Part shown: positions 41,101-54,965 of the stretch, piece by piece
Numbering within the stretch: position 1 is the first letter of the stretch
Layout: the number at the start of each line of letters is the position of its first letter
Program-made: the position numbers and the translations under genes
Assembly: GCA_024516155.1 (NCBI GenBank)
Contig: JAJJXM010000034.1
Span: forward strand, 310,001 to 374,000
Direction of reading: 5' to 3'
Origin: Pyronema omphalodes
Lineage: Eukaryota; Ascomycota; Pezizomycetes; Pezizales; Pyronemataceae
DNA length: 64,000 bases
The notes under the pieces: model-generated
What the model saw: only the letters and a program-made list of their open reading frames with translations
Told to the model about the DNA's origin: nothing
The model's database searches: none

Positions 41101-42859
41101 GAACTATATATGTACATCGCCTGAAGGTTGAGGAGAAGGAATATGATTGGATACCGGGATTTCGGTGTAACGATACTTTAGAATGGCAGGAATAAAAAGT
41201 AAAAATGACTCGTGCGAATAAATTTGTTAACTAATCTGAGATTTTTTCTTCTTTTTTGGGGATATGTATATGTATGAGTTGCTTTTGTTATGAATGATTT
41301 ATTGTGAAGATATGTAGAGAAGATGATAATGATGATGACTAAGTATCCCCCGCATATATCATGTGAGGCCCTATATATCCGCGAAGCCGATGCGTTGCGT
41401 TTATCTTCCTTCAAGCACCCCGGTTTATCCCCATCCCAACAAGCGAATGTTCATCATAAACAAGCATCAGCAAGCATCGATACCACACCCACCACACCAC
41501 CGGCATTTCAATCTCGTCATTGATGCTGATCACCCAGCCGTGAGTCGATTAGCGAAAGCTTGTGTGCACTATCCCCAGTTTTCGTTTCATGATGAATAAC
41601 AAATAACTCATAACTCATCTAGCCCTCCATTCCCTCCGCATGTCGCAGAGTTTCAGGTCAAGTTGATTATTGAATCATCACTTGAAACCAAGCACTCGAA
41701 ACTCATCGCTTATGGCACAACTCTATCATGCGGTAATTAAAGTTCCTGCACTGCCACTGACTTATAGTCGGTTATTGTTTCCTTATTTCATTATTTACAG
41801 CGTTATATATTTCCAAGTTTGGAATTTGTCATAGGATATTGGATATGGGATATCAATGATGATGTACCGTGGTTCCATATCACCTACTGTTCATACATAC
41901 TGTTCATATACGCACCCGTCTTCTCCTCGCTCGCCGGTTGCAACAAACGGTATATTGCATCTATGGTGCTACTATACTTCGCACCAAGGGTTGGAACACG
42001 TACGGGATATCTATTGTATCACCATCGTACGTAATTCCGGGATGCGCTCATCTGCGGGGATGGATTGGTGTGAGTGAGTATGTGAGATGAGGGTACGTGG
42101 GACAAGTTTCGGAGTGTGGCATGTGATAATACAGACTCGGAGCGCTATGGACCTAAGTCATGAGATGTCACGGTGAGTGTGATATAAGGAAGGAGGGAAT
42201 GATAGGGCGTGATAGCATATTGGGTCTCGTCAGTGTCGTGTGTTTGCATTTAGATATGATAGAGATATTGCGTATATGTGAATAGGATATAATGGATGTG
42301 GTGGATACGCTGGATAATGTTGCCGGTGATTGTATCTGCTACCGACTCTTATGCTCATTTCGGGACCGGCATAATTTGGGTTCCGGCGAGTGGAGAGCTT
42401 TGGATGTCGATGGTATGAAGTGACTTTTAATGCCTCTTGCAAACAGACTGAATAATTTGAAGAAATTGAACAACCTCGAAGAATGAACATTATATTGGTG
42501 AATTTACTGCTCATCAAGTCCGGTACAAGATACATTCGAGCGATATCCGAATGATAGATGATGAATGCATAAATACCAGAATCCTCATAAATATATGGAA
42601 TATAGCATTAGTTATTCTAAATTGACATAAATTTTATTTTTACAAATTATATGACACGTTAATACATATAATCTCATATTTTCGCGCTCACGACGCGATA
42701 GGCCTACCGCGCATCTCACCATCCCGTCGTCGCGTCATTCACGCTTTCGCGAATTTCGCTCCCCAGAACACAAATCAGGTCGCCACAACTTCCCGAAATC
42801 CGAAACCAGCAACAAATCCACGAGCACAAAGCCCCGAAAAAAGAAGGCTTTCAGTTACC
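38134..42859. other. Gene-free stretch between H2A and FEN1
   Basis: About 4.7 kb with no supported gene. It contains a GGATAGGGAATAGT array (14-bp unit, about 40075-40160), GCTGAGCCGAGCT-like short repeats (39760-39795), a C run near 40618-40633, and AT-rich sequence (42560-42670) just before the FEN1 promoter. Confidence 0.6.
42693..42753 (+). promoter_or_regulatory. MBF/SBF-like boxes upstream of FEN1
   Basis: ACGCGA at 42693-42698, its reverse complement TCGCGT at 42730-42735, and TTCGCGAA at 42746-42753, all within 170 bases of the FEN1 start. Such sites drive G1/S expression of replication genes in yeasts. Use here is inferred. Confidence 0.5.
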
Positions 42860-45008
42860 ATGGGTATCAAAGGCACGTCCCTCTTCCTCCCCGCAAATTA
42901 CGTCTGCGAGCAATCGAGCGCAATGGTTAGATTGGTAGTAGTAGTGGTAGGATTGAATCCATTATTGACCGTGCGCACCGTGGAACAGGGCTTTTCCAGA
43001 TCATTTCCGATAATGCACCTGACGCTATCAGAAACAGTGATATCAAACAACATTTTGGGAGGAAGGTGGCTATTGTATGTTACCTTTTTTCCCCTCCGTC
43101 TATTAGAGAAAGAAATTGGTCCGCGCGGCTGTGCAAGGCTGTGATTTTGTTTCGCAATCTGCACGGAAGTATGGAAGTTGTTTGATATAGTTTCTAATTG
43201 TGGATCTTGGTGTGATTACAGGATGCGTAGGTTATTTCCAGAACCTTTCTTTATTTTCACGGCTTCTAGTGGGCTTCTACTCTACTCTTCTCTACTCTAC
43301 TTCATTTCTCGGAGAGTTAGTTCCCGAGATTCGCTCGATAATCCTACGATTCTCCAGCTTCGGTGTGATTGCGGCTTGTCTACCATCCCAACAACGCTAC
43401 GTAATTGACTCGATATTCTCGATGTTCTCGGAGTCTCGGAAGCTGGAGGGAGGCGTGTGGAGATTGTCAATTGAGCTCGGGAAGCAACTGAGCCCTGCGC
43501 ACAGACACCCAAAGCATGAACCATATCACATACCTCAACTTTAACGAGTGATAATAGCATAAGGATTAGAATTAAAGCTGATATGAGGAAACAAAAAAAC
43601 ATAGGTCCATGAGCATCTACCAATTCCTAATCGCAGTTCGTAGCGAGGGACAACAGCTGATGAACGAATCCGGCGAGACGACCTCTCATCTTATGGGAAT
43701 GTTCTATCGCACCCTAAGAATGGTTGACAACGGTATCAAGTGCGTTTAAACAAATCTTATTCCTAATCCCAATGATATCCTATTTTATATCTCCGACCCC
43801 ATATTACCGCTGTCCTAATTATACCTCACCACCGCGTCTGCGTCTACTAACCCCGCCACCTTTCCAGGCCTCTCTACGTATTCGACGGCAAGCCTCCCAC
43901 TCTAAAAAGCGGCGAATTAGCCAAACGTATAGCGCGCAAAGCAGCAGCAGAAGCCGGACACGCAGAAGCTCGTGAAACCGGTACAGCGGAAGAAATTGAA
44001 AAGTTCGCCCGTCGCACAGTTCGGGTGACACGCGAACAAAACGAAGATTGTAGAACGCTATTAAAGTTGATGGGAATACCCTTCATCACAGCCCCCTGTG
44101 AAGCTGAGGCTCAATGTGCTGCTATTGCTAAGGCTGGCTTGGTTTATGCTGCTGCTTCTGAGGATATGGATACGCTTTGCTTTGAAACTCCGATTTTGTT
44201 GAGACATCTTACCTTCTCGGAACAGAGAAAGGAACCGATTCAGGAGATTATTTTGGAGAAAGCTATGGCTGGCTTGGGATTTACTAGAGAGCAGGTAGGT
44301 AGTGAGATATATGGAAGTTTATGATAGCTCTGCAATGGAGCTGTGGAAAAACTGATTATAATGAACATAACTGACTAACAATCATGACAGTTCATAGACC
44401 TCTGTATCCTCCTCGGCTGCGACTACTGCGACACCATCCCAAAAATCGGTCCTACAACAGCACTAAAATTAATCAAAGAACACAAAACCATCGAAGCCGT
44501 CCTCTCCTCTCTGGGTGATAAATACAAAGTCCCCGAATCCTGGCCATATGCCGATGCCCGGGAACTATTCCACAAACCCGAAGTTACCGACCCCAAGGAA
44601 CTGGACTTTAAATGGGAGGCTCCAGATGTTGATGGATTAATCAAGTTCTTGGTTGTCGAGAAGGGCTTTAATGAGGATAGAGTTAAGGCTGGTGCTGAGA
44701 GACTTAAGAAGGGTCTTAAGACTAGTACTCAGGGTATGTTTATCCGTTGATTTTTTTTCGATCTCTGAAGAATACATCCCAGGCAGATATGAAGATCCTG
44801 CCTGGAATATAAAATTGGGACCATATAGCTAATAAATAATCAATAAATAGCGAGATTAAATGACTTTTTTAAACCAGTACCAAAAACAGAAGCGGAGCTG
44901 GCGGCAATGAAGAAAAAGAATGAAGCTAAAGCGGCGGATAAGAAGAGGAAAGCAAAGCAGGCTGCCGATATGAAAAAGGGTGGAAAGAAACCTAAGCTTG
45001 GATCATAG
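42860..45008 (+). CDS. RAD27: Flap endonuclease FEN1/Rad27, 388 aa, seven exons including a 5-nt microexon
   Basis: This structure-specific 5' nuclease removes Okazaki-fragment flaps and acts in long-patch base excision repair. Exons: 42860-42872, 42989-43074, 43222-43226, 43605-43739, 43868-44294, 44391-44733, 44851-45008. The N-terminus reads [18 protein letters not shown]; the N domain has VAIDASMSIYQF with catalytic Asp34; [10 protein letters not shown] follows, then the I domain with EAEAQCAAI and ASEDMDTL, then [15 protein letters not shown]. The PIP box QARLNDFF (about 336) binds PCNA, and the Lys-rich tail is typical. The first exon is 13 nt and its intron starts with GC, not GT. The third exon is just GATGC, supplying Asp34. 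Total length and all phases agree with the family. Confidence 0.94.
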
Positions 45009-47975
45009 GTGGGGAGGATAATGTTTTTGAGGGTTCCATGTTTGTGGGGGGGGGGGGGGGGGGGGGGGGGGTTACGGAGGGGGTTTGAGGAGGGGGTTTA
45101 CGGAGGTGGTTCGAAGAATACAGAATACCATGAAGCAGCATTTATCAATGCATTACATTAGTCTGTAGTTACGATTTAGTTTCTTTCTTCTTTCCTGTTC
45201 CTTTTTTGTTATTTCTTCTTTCCTGTTCCTTTTTTCGTTGTTTGTTTGTTGTTTGTTGTTTGTATTTTCGTAGGGAAATGATCACGAGATATGATATCAC
45301 CACGGAATAAGATACCACAAGATACCACAAGATAGCAAAGGAAATGACAGCATAAACAAAATAAAAACAAAACAAAAATAAAAAAAACAAAAAAAACAAA
45401 ACAAACCAAAAAAACCTACCAATAGTAAAAGTTAAATATACATAGCAGCACCATATTTTTCATTCTTCTTTCATTTTTCTTCCATGCCGATGAATGATGG
45501 TATGTTGGTATGATGGTATGTTACACGCTCTGAACTTGCTATTTTATGTTATGTTATGCTATGCTATGTTATGTTATGCTATGTATGATGTATGATGCAT
45601 GATATATTGATTTATTCTGTCATGTATTGATATATTCTGTCATGTATTGATACATGATAAATATTCCATTAACGAAAACTGTATATAGCACATACAAACC
45701 ACACATCAAAACATCAAAACATGGAAACACCGAAACACCGAAACATCGAAATATCGAACTCACACCTGTTATCTATGCTTTTGTTTGGATGCCACTTCTG
45801 CGGATGTGCTGGGTATGACAGTTCTGCGGATGGAGATGACAGTTCTGGGGATGGAGGATGGGGATAGGAGTTCTAGGAATGGAGGATGGCAGTTCTGGGT
45901 ATGGCAGTTCTGGGCATGGCAGTTCTGAGGATGTGCTGGGGATGGGGGGGGGGGGGGGGGGAGGATAATTTTATGCGTTGAAAATGAATTACATGGGATT
46001 CTATGGGATTGTGACTGTGATTGTGACTAGGGGATGGTAATGGTGATGTTGATATGATATGATGCGAGATATGAGGTGCGAGGTGTTGATGTTGGTATGA
46101 GGTGTTGATGTTTGTCAATGTTGATGTTGATATGATGCGAGGTGCGAGGTGTCGAACACATTATATTACGATTCCAATATCACCAGAGTTCACGGAATCC
46201 AGAATCCAGAATCCACAACTCATATCACGCGCAGCTTACTGTTATGGGTAGGTATGGGAAACTTAAGCACAGTTACCTACCTTCACTTGCAATGGCAACA
46301 ACAGTAACAGCAACAGCAACAGCAACAGAGGAATTACGTTTCCCCCCCCCATCCCCATCTCCAGTTTTTACCTTCCGGCTTTCACCATTCACCATTTCAC
46401 CTTCCACCATTTCACCGCCGCCCGCGTAGCACCCACCACAGCACCGCAGCGCCGTATCAAAGCATAAAAGTAAGGTGTCCCAGTGCCGGTGCCGGTGTAA
46501 ACATGCAAAGATGCAAAGGTGTAAACATGCAAAGGTGCAAAGATACCATAAAGTAAGGAAGTAAGGGTATCGTACATGGTACACATGTCAAGTGATCAAC
46601 CAAAGCCCAAGGGAACGAAAGGAACCATGCGAACGACAGGAACTCAGGGAACGACAGGAATCAAGGGAACGACAGGAACGACAGGAGCGAAAGGAGCGAC
46701 AGGAACGAAAGGAACGAAAGGAACGAAAGGAGCGAAAGGAACGACAGGAGCGAAGGGAACGACAGGAGCGAAGGGAACTACGCGAACTCAGGGGACCTAG
46801 GGAATCTAATGAATCAAGAGAACTACGCGAATCTAAGTAACGAGAGGAACGAAAAGAGCGAAAGGAACGAAGGGATTTAGGGAACGAAAGCAACCAAGGG
46901 AACCAAGGGAACCAAGGGAACCAAGAGGAGCCAGCAACCAGCAACCAGCCAGCCATTTGTGGTGCTGGCAACTATTAACCCTATCCCGTATCTGCACCTG
47001 GTTGCACGTTGTTGCGCTGTGCGGATGTGCTGTGCGTTGGTTGCGTTGCGTTGCTGGGTGTTATGGATGTTATGGGTGCTGGAGCTTTGCTGGGGATTTG
47101 CTGGGGATTTGTAGGTGTTACTGTATGCGAAGGAATAGCTAATAGGAGCTTGTGAGGGATACGCGGGGATGTGTGGATGTGTGGAGATAGATAGATGGAT
47201 AGATAGATGGATGGATAGATGGATGGAGATAGATAGATAGATAGATGGATTGATGGGTGGTGGATGGATTAATTGATAGATAGATAGACAGATGGTAAAT
47301 AAACACCATAAATCATCATATAAATTTTTAGTTTACAGACCGATAGATATCTTTCATCTCGTTATCTTTATACTTGGTGTTGGGGCTGTGTATTCTGGGG
47401 CTATCTTCATCTCTAGGGTTGTATGTTTTCTATGGGCACCATAGATTCTGGATTTCTGACACGATTCTGGCCGGATTCTAGGTTGGATTCTAGGTGGATT
47501 ATGGTCGCCATGGCAACTGGTATCGGTATACATACGTAGGTTTGTTGATTCTGTCTGTGGATTCTGTTGACAGATACATCATAGCACCATAGCACTATAG
47601 ACCCTCGAGTCACCCCAACAACGAGTTCGGAGGTGGGTGACAGGTTTCGGTGTGTCTGCTGGCTGATGATGCTGGCTGAACCCCCCCGGAATCATGGCTA
47701 TGAACCCTACCTACATAGAAATTTGGGGGGGTGGTCGTGGGTAAAGACGGAGGGGAAAAGAGGGTTCAAAGAGGAAGGGTGAGGTTAGGTCAGGTCAGGG
47801 TGAGGGTGAGGGCGAGGGCGAGCGGGGGTGTGTATGTCTAGAGAGAGGATCGATCGATGTATGATGGGAGAATCTGGTTTTGATTCTTAACACTTTGTTT
47901 TGTGAATTCATTCATTCATTCATTCGTTTTTTTTATTTTATTTTATTTTATTTCATCACAACCATCATCATCAGT

Positions 47976-48009
<34 letters not shown>

Positions 48010-48659
48010 GCAGTTGTGAAGATTCAACGTATGGGACTTTTCTTCTCTCCTCGCTTGACCCCCCTCGGTCAACGGGAAAGATAAGCCCGTTTCTCTGTTT
48101 TCTCTCTCTATCTCTGTCTACGGCCTCTTTTGCGGGCTTCTCCTCCTCCCTCTCCTCCTCTCCCCCCCCCTCGCCTTCAGAAGGGGGTCTTTGCGGGTGC
48201 GCTCCTCTCTGATCGGGCTCGAGGCGGGGGAGTGCCGTAGACTCTGAAAAATTGGCGCATCTGTACCCATCAACCGCCGGGCTAAGCTCGCATGCAGTGC
48301 ACGCATCAGTCGAGTTGTAAGAGGGTTAGGGGTACACGAGTGGGTAGCAGCTCAAAGTGTCCCACCCCCCTCTTGCCCCCCCCCGCGTGTTGCAAGGATA
48401 CTCTGCCAGGTCGTTGCTGGTTGATGTGAGAAGCGTTGCGCTTGAATCAAAACCGAGAGCATCCGCCCTTCCCTTCGATTGCGATCCCGTCTTCCCTCGA
48501 TTTTTACTCTCTCGCTCAGCAGTAACAGCCAGTTGTTTTTTTTTTTGACAGCAGCTTCTTCCTCTTCTTCTTTCGCTATCTCGAATTTATCGATCGGTCT
48601 TCGATAATCAACAAATTCATCAGTTTTATAACATCATCAACAACAACAAATCTCCAAAA
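45009..48659. other. Gene-free stretch between FEN1 and histone H1
   Basis: About 3.65 kb. It contains a run of about 26 G at 45046-45071, TATGT/TATGC repeats (45545-45590), a second G run (about 45946-45961), a 9-bp GAACGACAG-like minisatellite (about 46600-46900), GATA/GATG tetranucleotides (47180-47290) and a CAT array (about 47965-48010). The CT-rich part near 48040-48660 is the probable H1 promoter and leader. Confidence 0.6.
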
Positions 48660-49676
48660 ATGCCCCCGAAAGCCGCTGCCACCAAGGCCTCTGCCACCAA
48701 GAAGTCTTCTCCTCCCGAGCACCCTCCCTACAAGGAGATGATCAAGGAGGCCATTCTCGCTGTATGTTTTTAATCTTCCTTTTGCATTGCGCAGTTTCTT
48801 TCTGTTTGTTGCAGAGTTTTCTTCAAGAACACACACTAATACCTCGTTTAGCTTAAGGACCGTGTTGGAAGCAGGTACGATTAGGATTCTCCACCATCCG
48901 GATTCCCTTTTTCGCTCATCGCCTTTTCCTTATTCAACCAACTCGTTTTTAAATTGAGTCGAATATTCTAACTCTGTTTTCCCCTTTTTACAGCCGTCCT
49001 GCCCTCAAGAAGTACATCAAGGCCAACTACAAGGGTGTCGACACCGACCGTTTCGACTCTCTCTTCAACCAGGCCCTCAAGAAGGGTGTTGACGCCAAGG
49101 AGTTCCACCAGCCCAAGGGAGCCTCCGGAACCGTCAAGCTCGTCAAGAAGGAGCCTGTCAAGAAGGACGCCGCTGCTAAGGTACGCTCAATTCCGATGAC
49201 TCTTCGCGAGTTGCTATCTATCTCTCCCTCGGACCTATCACACACGCTAACACATCCAACTACAGAAGCCCGCCGCCGCTAAGAAGGACGCGAAGCCCAA
49301 GGCTTCCCCCAAGGCCAAGGCCGCTCCCAAGGAGAAGAAGGAGAAGGCAGCTCCTAAGCCCAAGGCCGCCCCCAAGGAGAAGGAGCCCAAGGCAAAGAAG
49401 GAGGCTGCTCCTAAGGCCAACGCAAAGAAGCCCCGCAAGGATGCTGCTGCTGCCCCCGCCGTCGTCGACAAGGCTACTGTTCTTTCCAAGACCAAGTCTG
49501 GCCGCGTCACTAAGGGACCCGCTAAGACTGCCGAGAAGAAGAAGGCTCCTTTGAAGGAGAAGAAGGCCGCCGCTAGAAAGGCTACTAAGGCTGCTACGCC
49601 AAAGGAGAAGAAGGCCGCTGCTGCTGCTGCCGCTACCGCCGCCGCTGCTCCTCCTGCTGCTGAGGCCTCCGCATAA
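48660..49676 (+). CDS. Linker histone H1, 240 aa, four exons
   Basis: Linker histone that binds nucleosome entry/exit DNA. Exons are 48660-48761, 48852-48874, 48994-49180 and 49266-49676; exon 2 is only 23 nt and the joins keep phase. The winged-helix H15 domain covers about 20-92 ([54 protein letters not shown]). The long C-terminal tail is Lys/Ala/Pro-rich ([13 protein letters not shown] repeats) and ends [10 protein letters not shown]. Filamentous fungi usually have one H1 gene of this size and exon layout. Confidence 0.96.
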
Positions 49677-51761
49677 ACGAGCTTTGAGCGTGGAAGATTT
49701 TTTTTTCTGATTTAATAGCTTGTACAATGGCAAATGGTCGAGGTTATATGAAGGTCATGGGTTTTTTTTTAACTGGGGTTTTGTGCAGTTTTTGTTTTTT
49801 GTTGTTTTTACGGGGTAATCTCTTTTGGATATCACCGCAATACCTGTTTTCCTTTTCCTTTTTTTTCCCTTTTTTTTTGTGCTTTTTGGAGTTTGAGTCT
49901 TTTGTTATCATGGGTATATTGGGGTTTTTGTTTTTCATGCGTTTGCAATCCAATTCCAAGGTTTTGAAAGCAACTTTTGGGGCTTTGGGGAGGGGGTTAT
50001 CATTTTATCGTGACTTTTTTATTTTAAAACACGCGTTTGGGAATGGAATGGTAATGTAGCAACAAATTGATAGCAAAGCAAAGCAAAGTAAAGCAAAGTA
50101 AAGCAAAGCAAAGCAAAGTAAAGCAAAGTAAAGCAAAGTAAAGCAAAGCAACAGTAAAGTAAAGCAACAGCAACAGTAAAGCAACAGCAAACAGTACCTC
50201 ACCACATGATCGAATCGGAATCGAAATCAATTAAACCCCGGTACGGTACGGTACGCGTTACTGTACTGTGCCCTGTGCCGTAGATAATCCCCCCCAGGTT
50301 CGCTACGCGTATCTTGAAACTTATCTGACACCTCACACTTGATACCTGACACTTGACACTTGACATGGACACTTGATATCGGCTCCCTAACCTCCTTATA
50401 TTTGTCGTGAAGTTGTTTGGTTTGTTACTTGTTATTTCTTGCGTGTTATTTCTTGCGTGTTATTTCTTGTGTGTTATTTCTTGTGTGTTAGGTGTTACTC
50501 TGGTTTATATTTACATTTATATTTATACTTATATTTATTTTCCTTGTTTATTCCTTGTTTATATTTATATTTATATTTATATTTATACTTATATTTATAT
50601 TCCTGGTTTATATTTTATATTTATATTTATTCCTGGTTGGAAAGGCGGGGTTTATTTATTGTTGCTTGTTGCTTGTTGTAGTTGTTGTGGTTGTGATGTT
50701 GTTGTGATGTTGTGGAGTTGTTGTTGTGATGGAGTTGTTGTGGTTGTGATGTTGCTTGTTGTGATGTTGTGATGTTGTGATGTTGTGGTTGTGGAGTTGG
50801 GAAGTTGTTGTTGTGAAGACATGAAGACTTCTGTTGCGACGGATAAATCTTATGCTTTACCTTATGCATTATCTTATGCATTATGCCTTATGCTTTACCT
50901 TATCTATCTAGCCAGACAGACAGACAGATAGACAGATTCAACTCTGGACTCCGGTTGGGAGTAGTGTTGTTGCGTTGTTTTGTTTGTTTGTAGGTTGATT
51001 TGTTTGTTGATTTGATGGTTGCTTCGTTGCTTCGTTGCTTCGTTGCTTCGTTGCTTCGTTGCTTCCGTGTTGGTTTGTTGGTTGATGGCTGCTTCGTTGC
51101 TTCGTTGCTTCGTTGCTTCGTTGCTTCGTTGCTTCGTTGCTTCGTTGCTTCGTTGCTTCGTTCCTCCACATACCACACCCTCCACTTGGGGCTGAGTTCA
51201 TAAGATCGAGTTTAAAGGTCGAATTTACCACGGAATTTACCAAGGTCGAATTCAAAGGTCGAATTCACAAGGTCGAGTTCACAAGGTTGAGTTCACAAGG
51301 TTGAGTTCACAAGGACGAATTTAAAGGTCTAATCTAACAAGGAATCTACCAAGACCGAATTCAAAGATCGGGTTCATCAAGGTTGAATTTACAGCACTGT
51401 ACACATGTACACATATATATACACAGACATAAGATCCACGGTGAGTATTATATACGAGGAGATAAGGAGATAGAAGGAGATATGGTGATATGGTGATATA
51501 GAAGGAGGTATAGGGAGGTATAAGGAGATATAAGGAGGTATAGAGATATAAGGAGATATGGTGATATGGTAATATAGAAGGAGATATAGAGAGATAGAAG
51601 GATATATAAGGAGGTATAAGGAGGTATAAGGAGGTATAAGGAGGTATAAGGAGGTATAAGGAGGTATAAGGAGGTATAAGGAGATATAAGGAGATATAAG
51701 GAGATATAAGGAGATATAAGGAGATATAGAGATATAAGGAGATATGGTGATATAGAGATAT

Positions 51762-52058
51762 AATCCCCATAATCCCCATAATCCCCATAATCCCCATAAT
51801 CCCCATAATCCCCATAATCCCCATAATCCCCATAATCCCCATAATCCCCATAATCCCCATAATCCCCATAATCCCCATAATCCCCATAATCCCCATAATC
51901 CCCATAATCCCCATAATCCCCATAATCCCCATAATCCCCATAATCCCCATAATCCCCATAATCCCCATAATCCCCATAATCCCCATAATCCCCATAATCC
52001 CCATAATCCCCATAATCCCCATAATCCCCATAATCCCCATAATCCCCATAATCCCCAT
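51762..52058. repeat. Minisatellite, 9-bp unit AATCCCCAT, about 33 copies
   Basis: Nearly perfect array of about 297 bases. On the minus strand it reads as an endless Met-Gly-Ile repeat simply because the unit is a multiple of three. Degenerate units (ATCCCTATG) follow to about 52092. Confidence 0.97.
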
Positions 52059-52753
52059 AGTCTCCATGATCCCTATGATCCCTATGATCCCTATGATATC
52101 ATCCTCCGCTGCGGTATATCATACTAATCATGATGTGTATACGAGACGCAGCGAGTGGGTGGTGGGTGGTGGGTGGTGGGTGATGGATGGAGAGAAGACA
52201 GTGGGTGTGTTGTGTTTGTCGAGGAGATTATCGTTATCGTTATCGTTATCGTTATTGATATCGTTATTGATATGGTTATTGATATGGTTATTGATATGGT
52301 TATTGATATCGTTATTGATATGGTTATTGATATGGTTATTGATATGGTTATTGATATGGTTATTGATAGTAATTTGATATAGTACATCGTCGATAGGGAG
52401 GGGAGGGGGTGGGGTGGGGGTTATAACCTCTTCCCACATTACAGTCTACCAAACCAAACTAAAGATACAAAATAGATTGGAAATTGTTTAATAGAATGTA
52501 TACTTAAACTTTAACCTTCATTCTTGGCTTTATTCGTGACTGATGTAGATTTCCACAGGACTTGGAGACTTGGAGGCTTGAGACTATGGTTGGGGGGGGG
52601 GGGTGGAAAAGATTACTTTTGTTGGGATATTTTGGGGTGGTATATGTTGTGGTTACATAATAAGTATTGGAAATGATAAATGTTTTGGGGAGGATTTAAG
52701 AAAGTTGATGGTTTTGTTGATGGTTTTATTGATGGGTTCTAGTGGGGGGATAG

Positions 52754-52952
<199 letters not shown>

Positions 52953-54616
52953 CAGTCAAATTCACATTCTCCCCGCTCTACACCACCGCCTTGAAAACGG
53001 GATATACTCGCTTATATACTCACGAACCCCCCCCCCCCCCCCCAACAATCCAAAGCCAGTAACCAACAACCAATATTCCAAAACCAGTAATCAGTAAGCA
53101 GTAAGCAGTAACCATCCAGTACTTCTTTCCCAGTACCTTACCACCCAGCGCCCCTGAAGCTTAAAAACCCGAAATCTAGAGAGGGGTTGGAAGTTAGTTG
53201 CTTGATTTTTGCTGCTGTGGTATGTACTGTGTGGTATGTACTGTACTGTGTGGTATGTACTGTATGTACTGTATGTACTGTGTGTACTTATATACCCCCG
53301 TTATTTTGTTTATTGTAACATGGAAGTTGAGGTTGAGGCTAGGTTGAGGTTGAGGTTGAGGTTGAGGCTAGGTTGAGGTTGAGGTTGAGGCTAGGTTGAG
53401 GTTTGCCTTGAGGTTGAGGTTGAGGCTAGGTTGAGGTTTCTCTTCTCTTTTGTCTTTTCTTTTTTTTATTGCAATCATGATATATCACTCCATCACACTA
53501 TCACCTCCCTCCTCCTCCTCCTCGCTTCCTCTTCTTTTCCTTTTCTCTTCCTGTTTTTTTCCTGTTATTTCTACGGAAAATCTACGGAAAATCTATGGAA
53601 AATCTATGGAAAATCTATGCAAAACCTACGCAAAACCTACGAAAAACCTACTACCTACTACCTACTACCTGTTTTTACCTACCTACTACCTACTTCTACC
53701 TAAAAATCGCCGTGTAACCTATAATCTATAGCCTACATATCCATATCCATATCTTACAACTTACAACTTACAGCGTCAGGGCAGTATACTTTATCCGATA
53801 CTGGAGTCGGTCGAAAGTTGGTAAGTTCATGAGTGTTTCTATCCTAGAATCCCGGGATTTCTGATATTTCCGGGGTTTCTATCCTGGGGTTTCTGGGGTT
53901 TCTGGGGTTTCTGTTCTGGGATTTTTGGGATTTTTGGGATTTCTGGGATTTCTGGGGTTTCTGGGGTTTCTGTTCTGGGGTTTCTGATATTTCTGGGTTT
54001 CTGTTCTGGGGTTTCTGTCCTAGGTATCAGTCAATAAGACTATCGGGCGAGTAGGTAATAGGTAACAGGGAAGTAAGGTAATACAGCCGGTAAGGCTACC
54101 AGTGAGCCAGTTAATCAGGCTAGGTGACTTAGATCAGTTACACAACTACATCGGTAACAAGGCCAGGTAATAAGGCCAGGTAATAAGGTCAGGTAATAAG
54201 GCTACCAATCAAACGACATGCCTACTAAATGCCTACTAAATGCCTACCGGTTGAGTAAGGTATCTCAGCAATGAAGTAATAAGGCCGCGAATACCAATCC
54301 ACATCCCTATGCCCAATCCCAGGTAACAAAACCCCCAAACCTCCAAACCCCCAGGTAATCCAACCTCCAAACCTCCAAACACCTAGGTAATCCAACCCCC
54401 AGATAACAAGGCCATCAGGTAACTAATCAACCTAATCAACCTAACCAATCTAATCAACCTAACCAACCTAATCAACCTAACCAATCAGGGGGGTGGAGGG
54501 TGAAATTGGGGTTGTGAGCGTGATGGAGAGGGAGAGGAAAAGGGAGATAGAGAGGGAGATGAGGTTTTGAGCATACAGGATACAGGACGGGATATGGGAT
54601 ATGGTTTCTTGGTATG

Positions 54617-54649
54617 TATGTATTTATTTATTTATTTATTTATGTATTT

Positions 54650-54693
<44 letters not shown>

Positions 54694-54707
54694 TTATTTA
54701 TTTATTT

Positions 54708-54743
<36 letters not shown>

Positions 54744-54749
54744 TTGTAT

Positions 54750-54792
<43 letters not shown>

Positions 54793-54965
54793 TTATTATT
54801 TATTTATTTATTATTTATTTATTTATTATTTATTTATCTTATTTATTATTATTTATTTATTTATTTATTATTTATTTATTTATGTATTATTTATTTATAT
54901 TTATTTCTTATTTATTATTTATTTATTGTATTTATTTATTTATTTATTTATTTATTTATTATTTG
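54617..54965. repeat. (TTTA)n microsatellite with TTA interruptions
   Basis: About 350 bases of TTTA with occasional one-base losses, giving Leu-Phe-Ile-Tyr frames on the plus strand that are repeat artefacts, not membrane proteins. Confidence 0.95.

Noticed and set aside
46576..46800. Collagen-like Gly-X-Y frame
   Set aside because: It arises from the 9-bp GAACGACAG-type unit; the two other frames give Arg/Glu and Ser/Phe repeats of the same length.
51321..52067. 248-codon Met-Gly-Ile repeat protein
   Set aside because: Consequence of the 9-bp array; no unique sequence that would be a domain.
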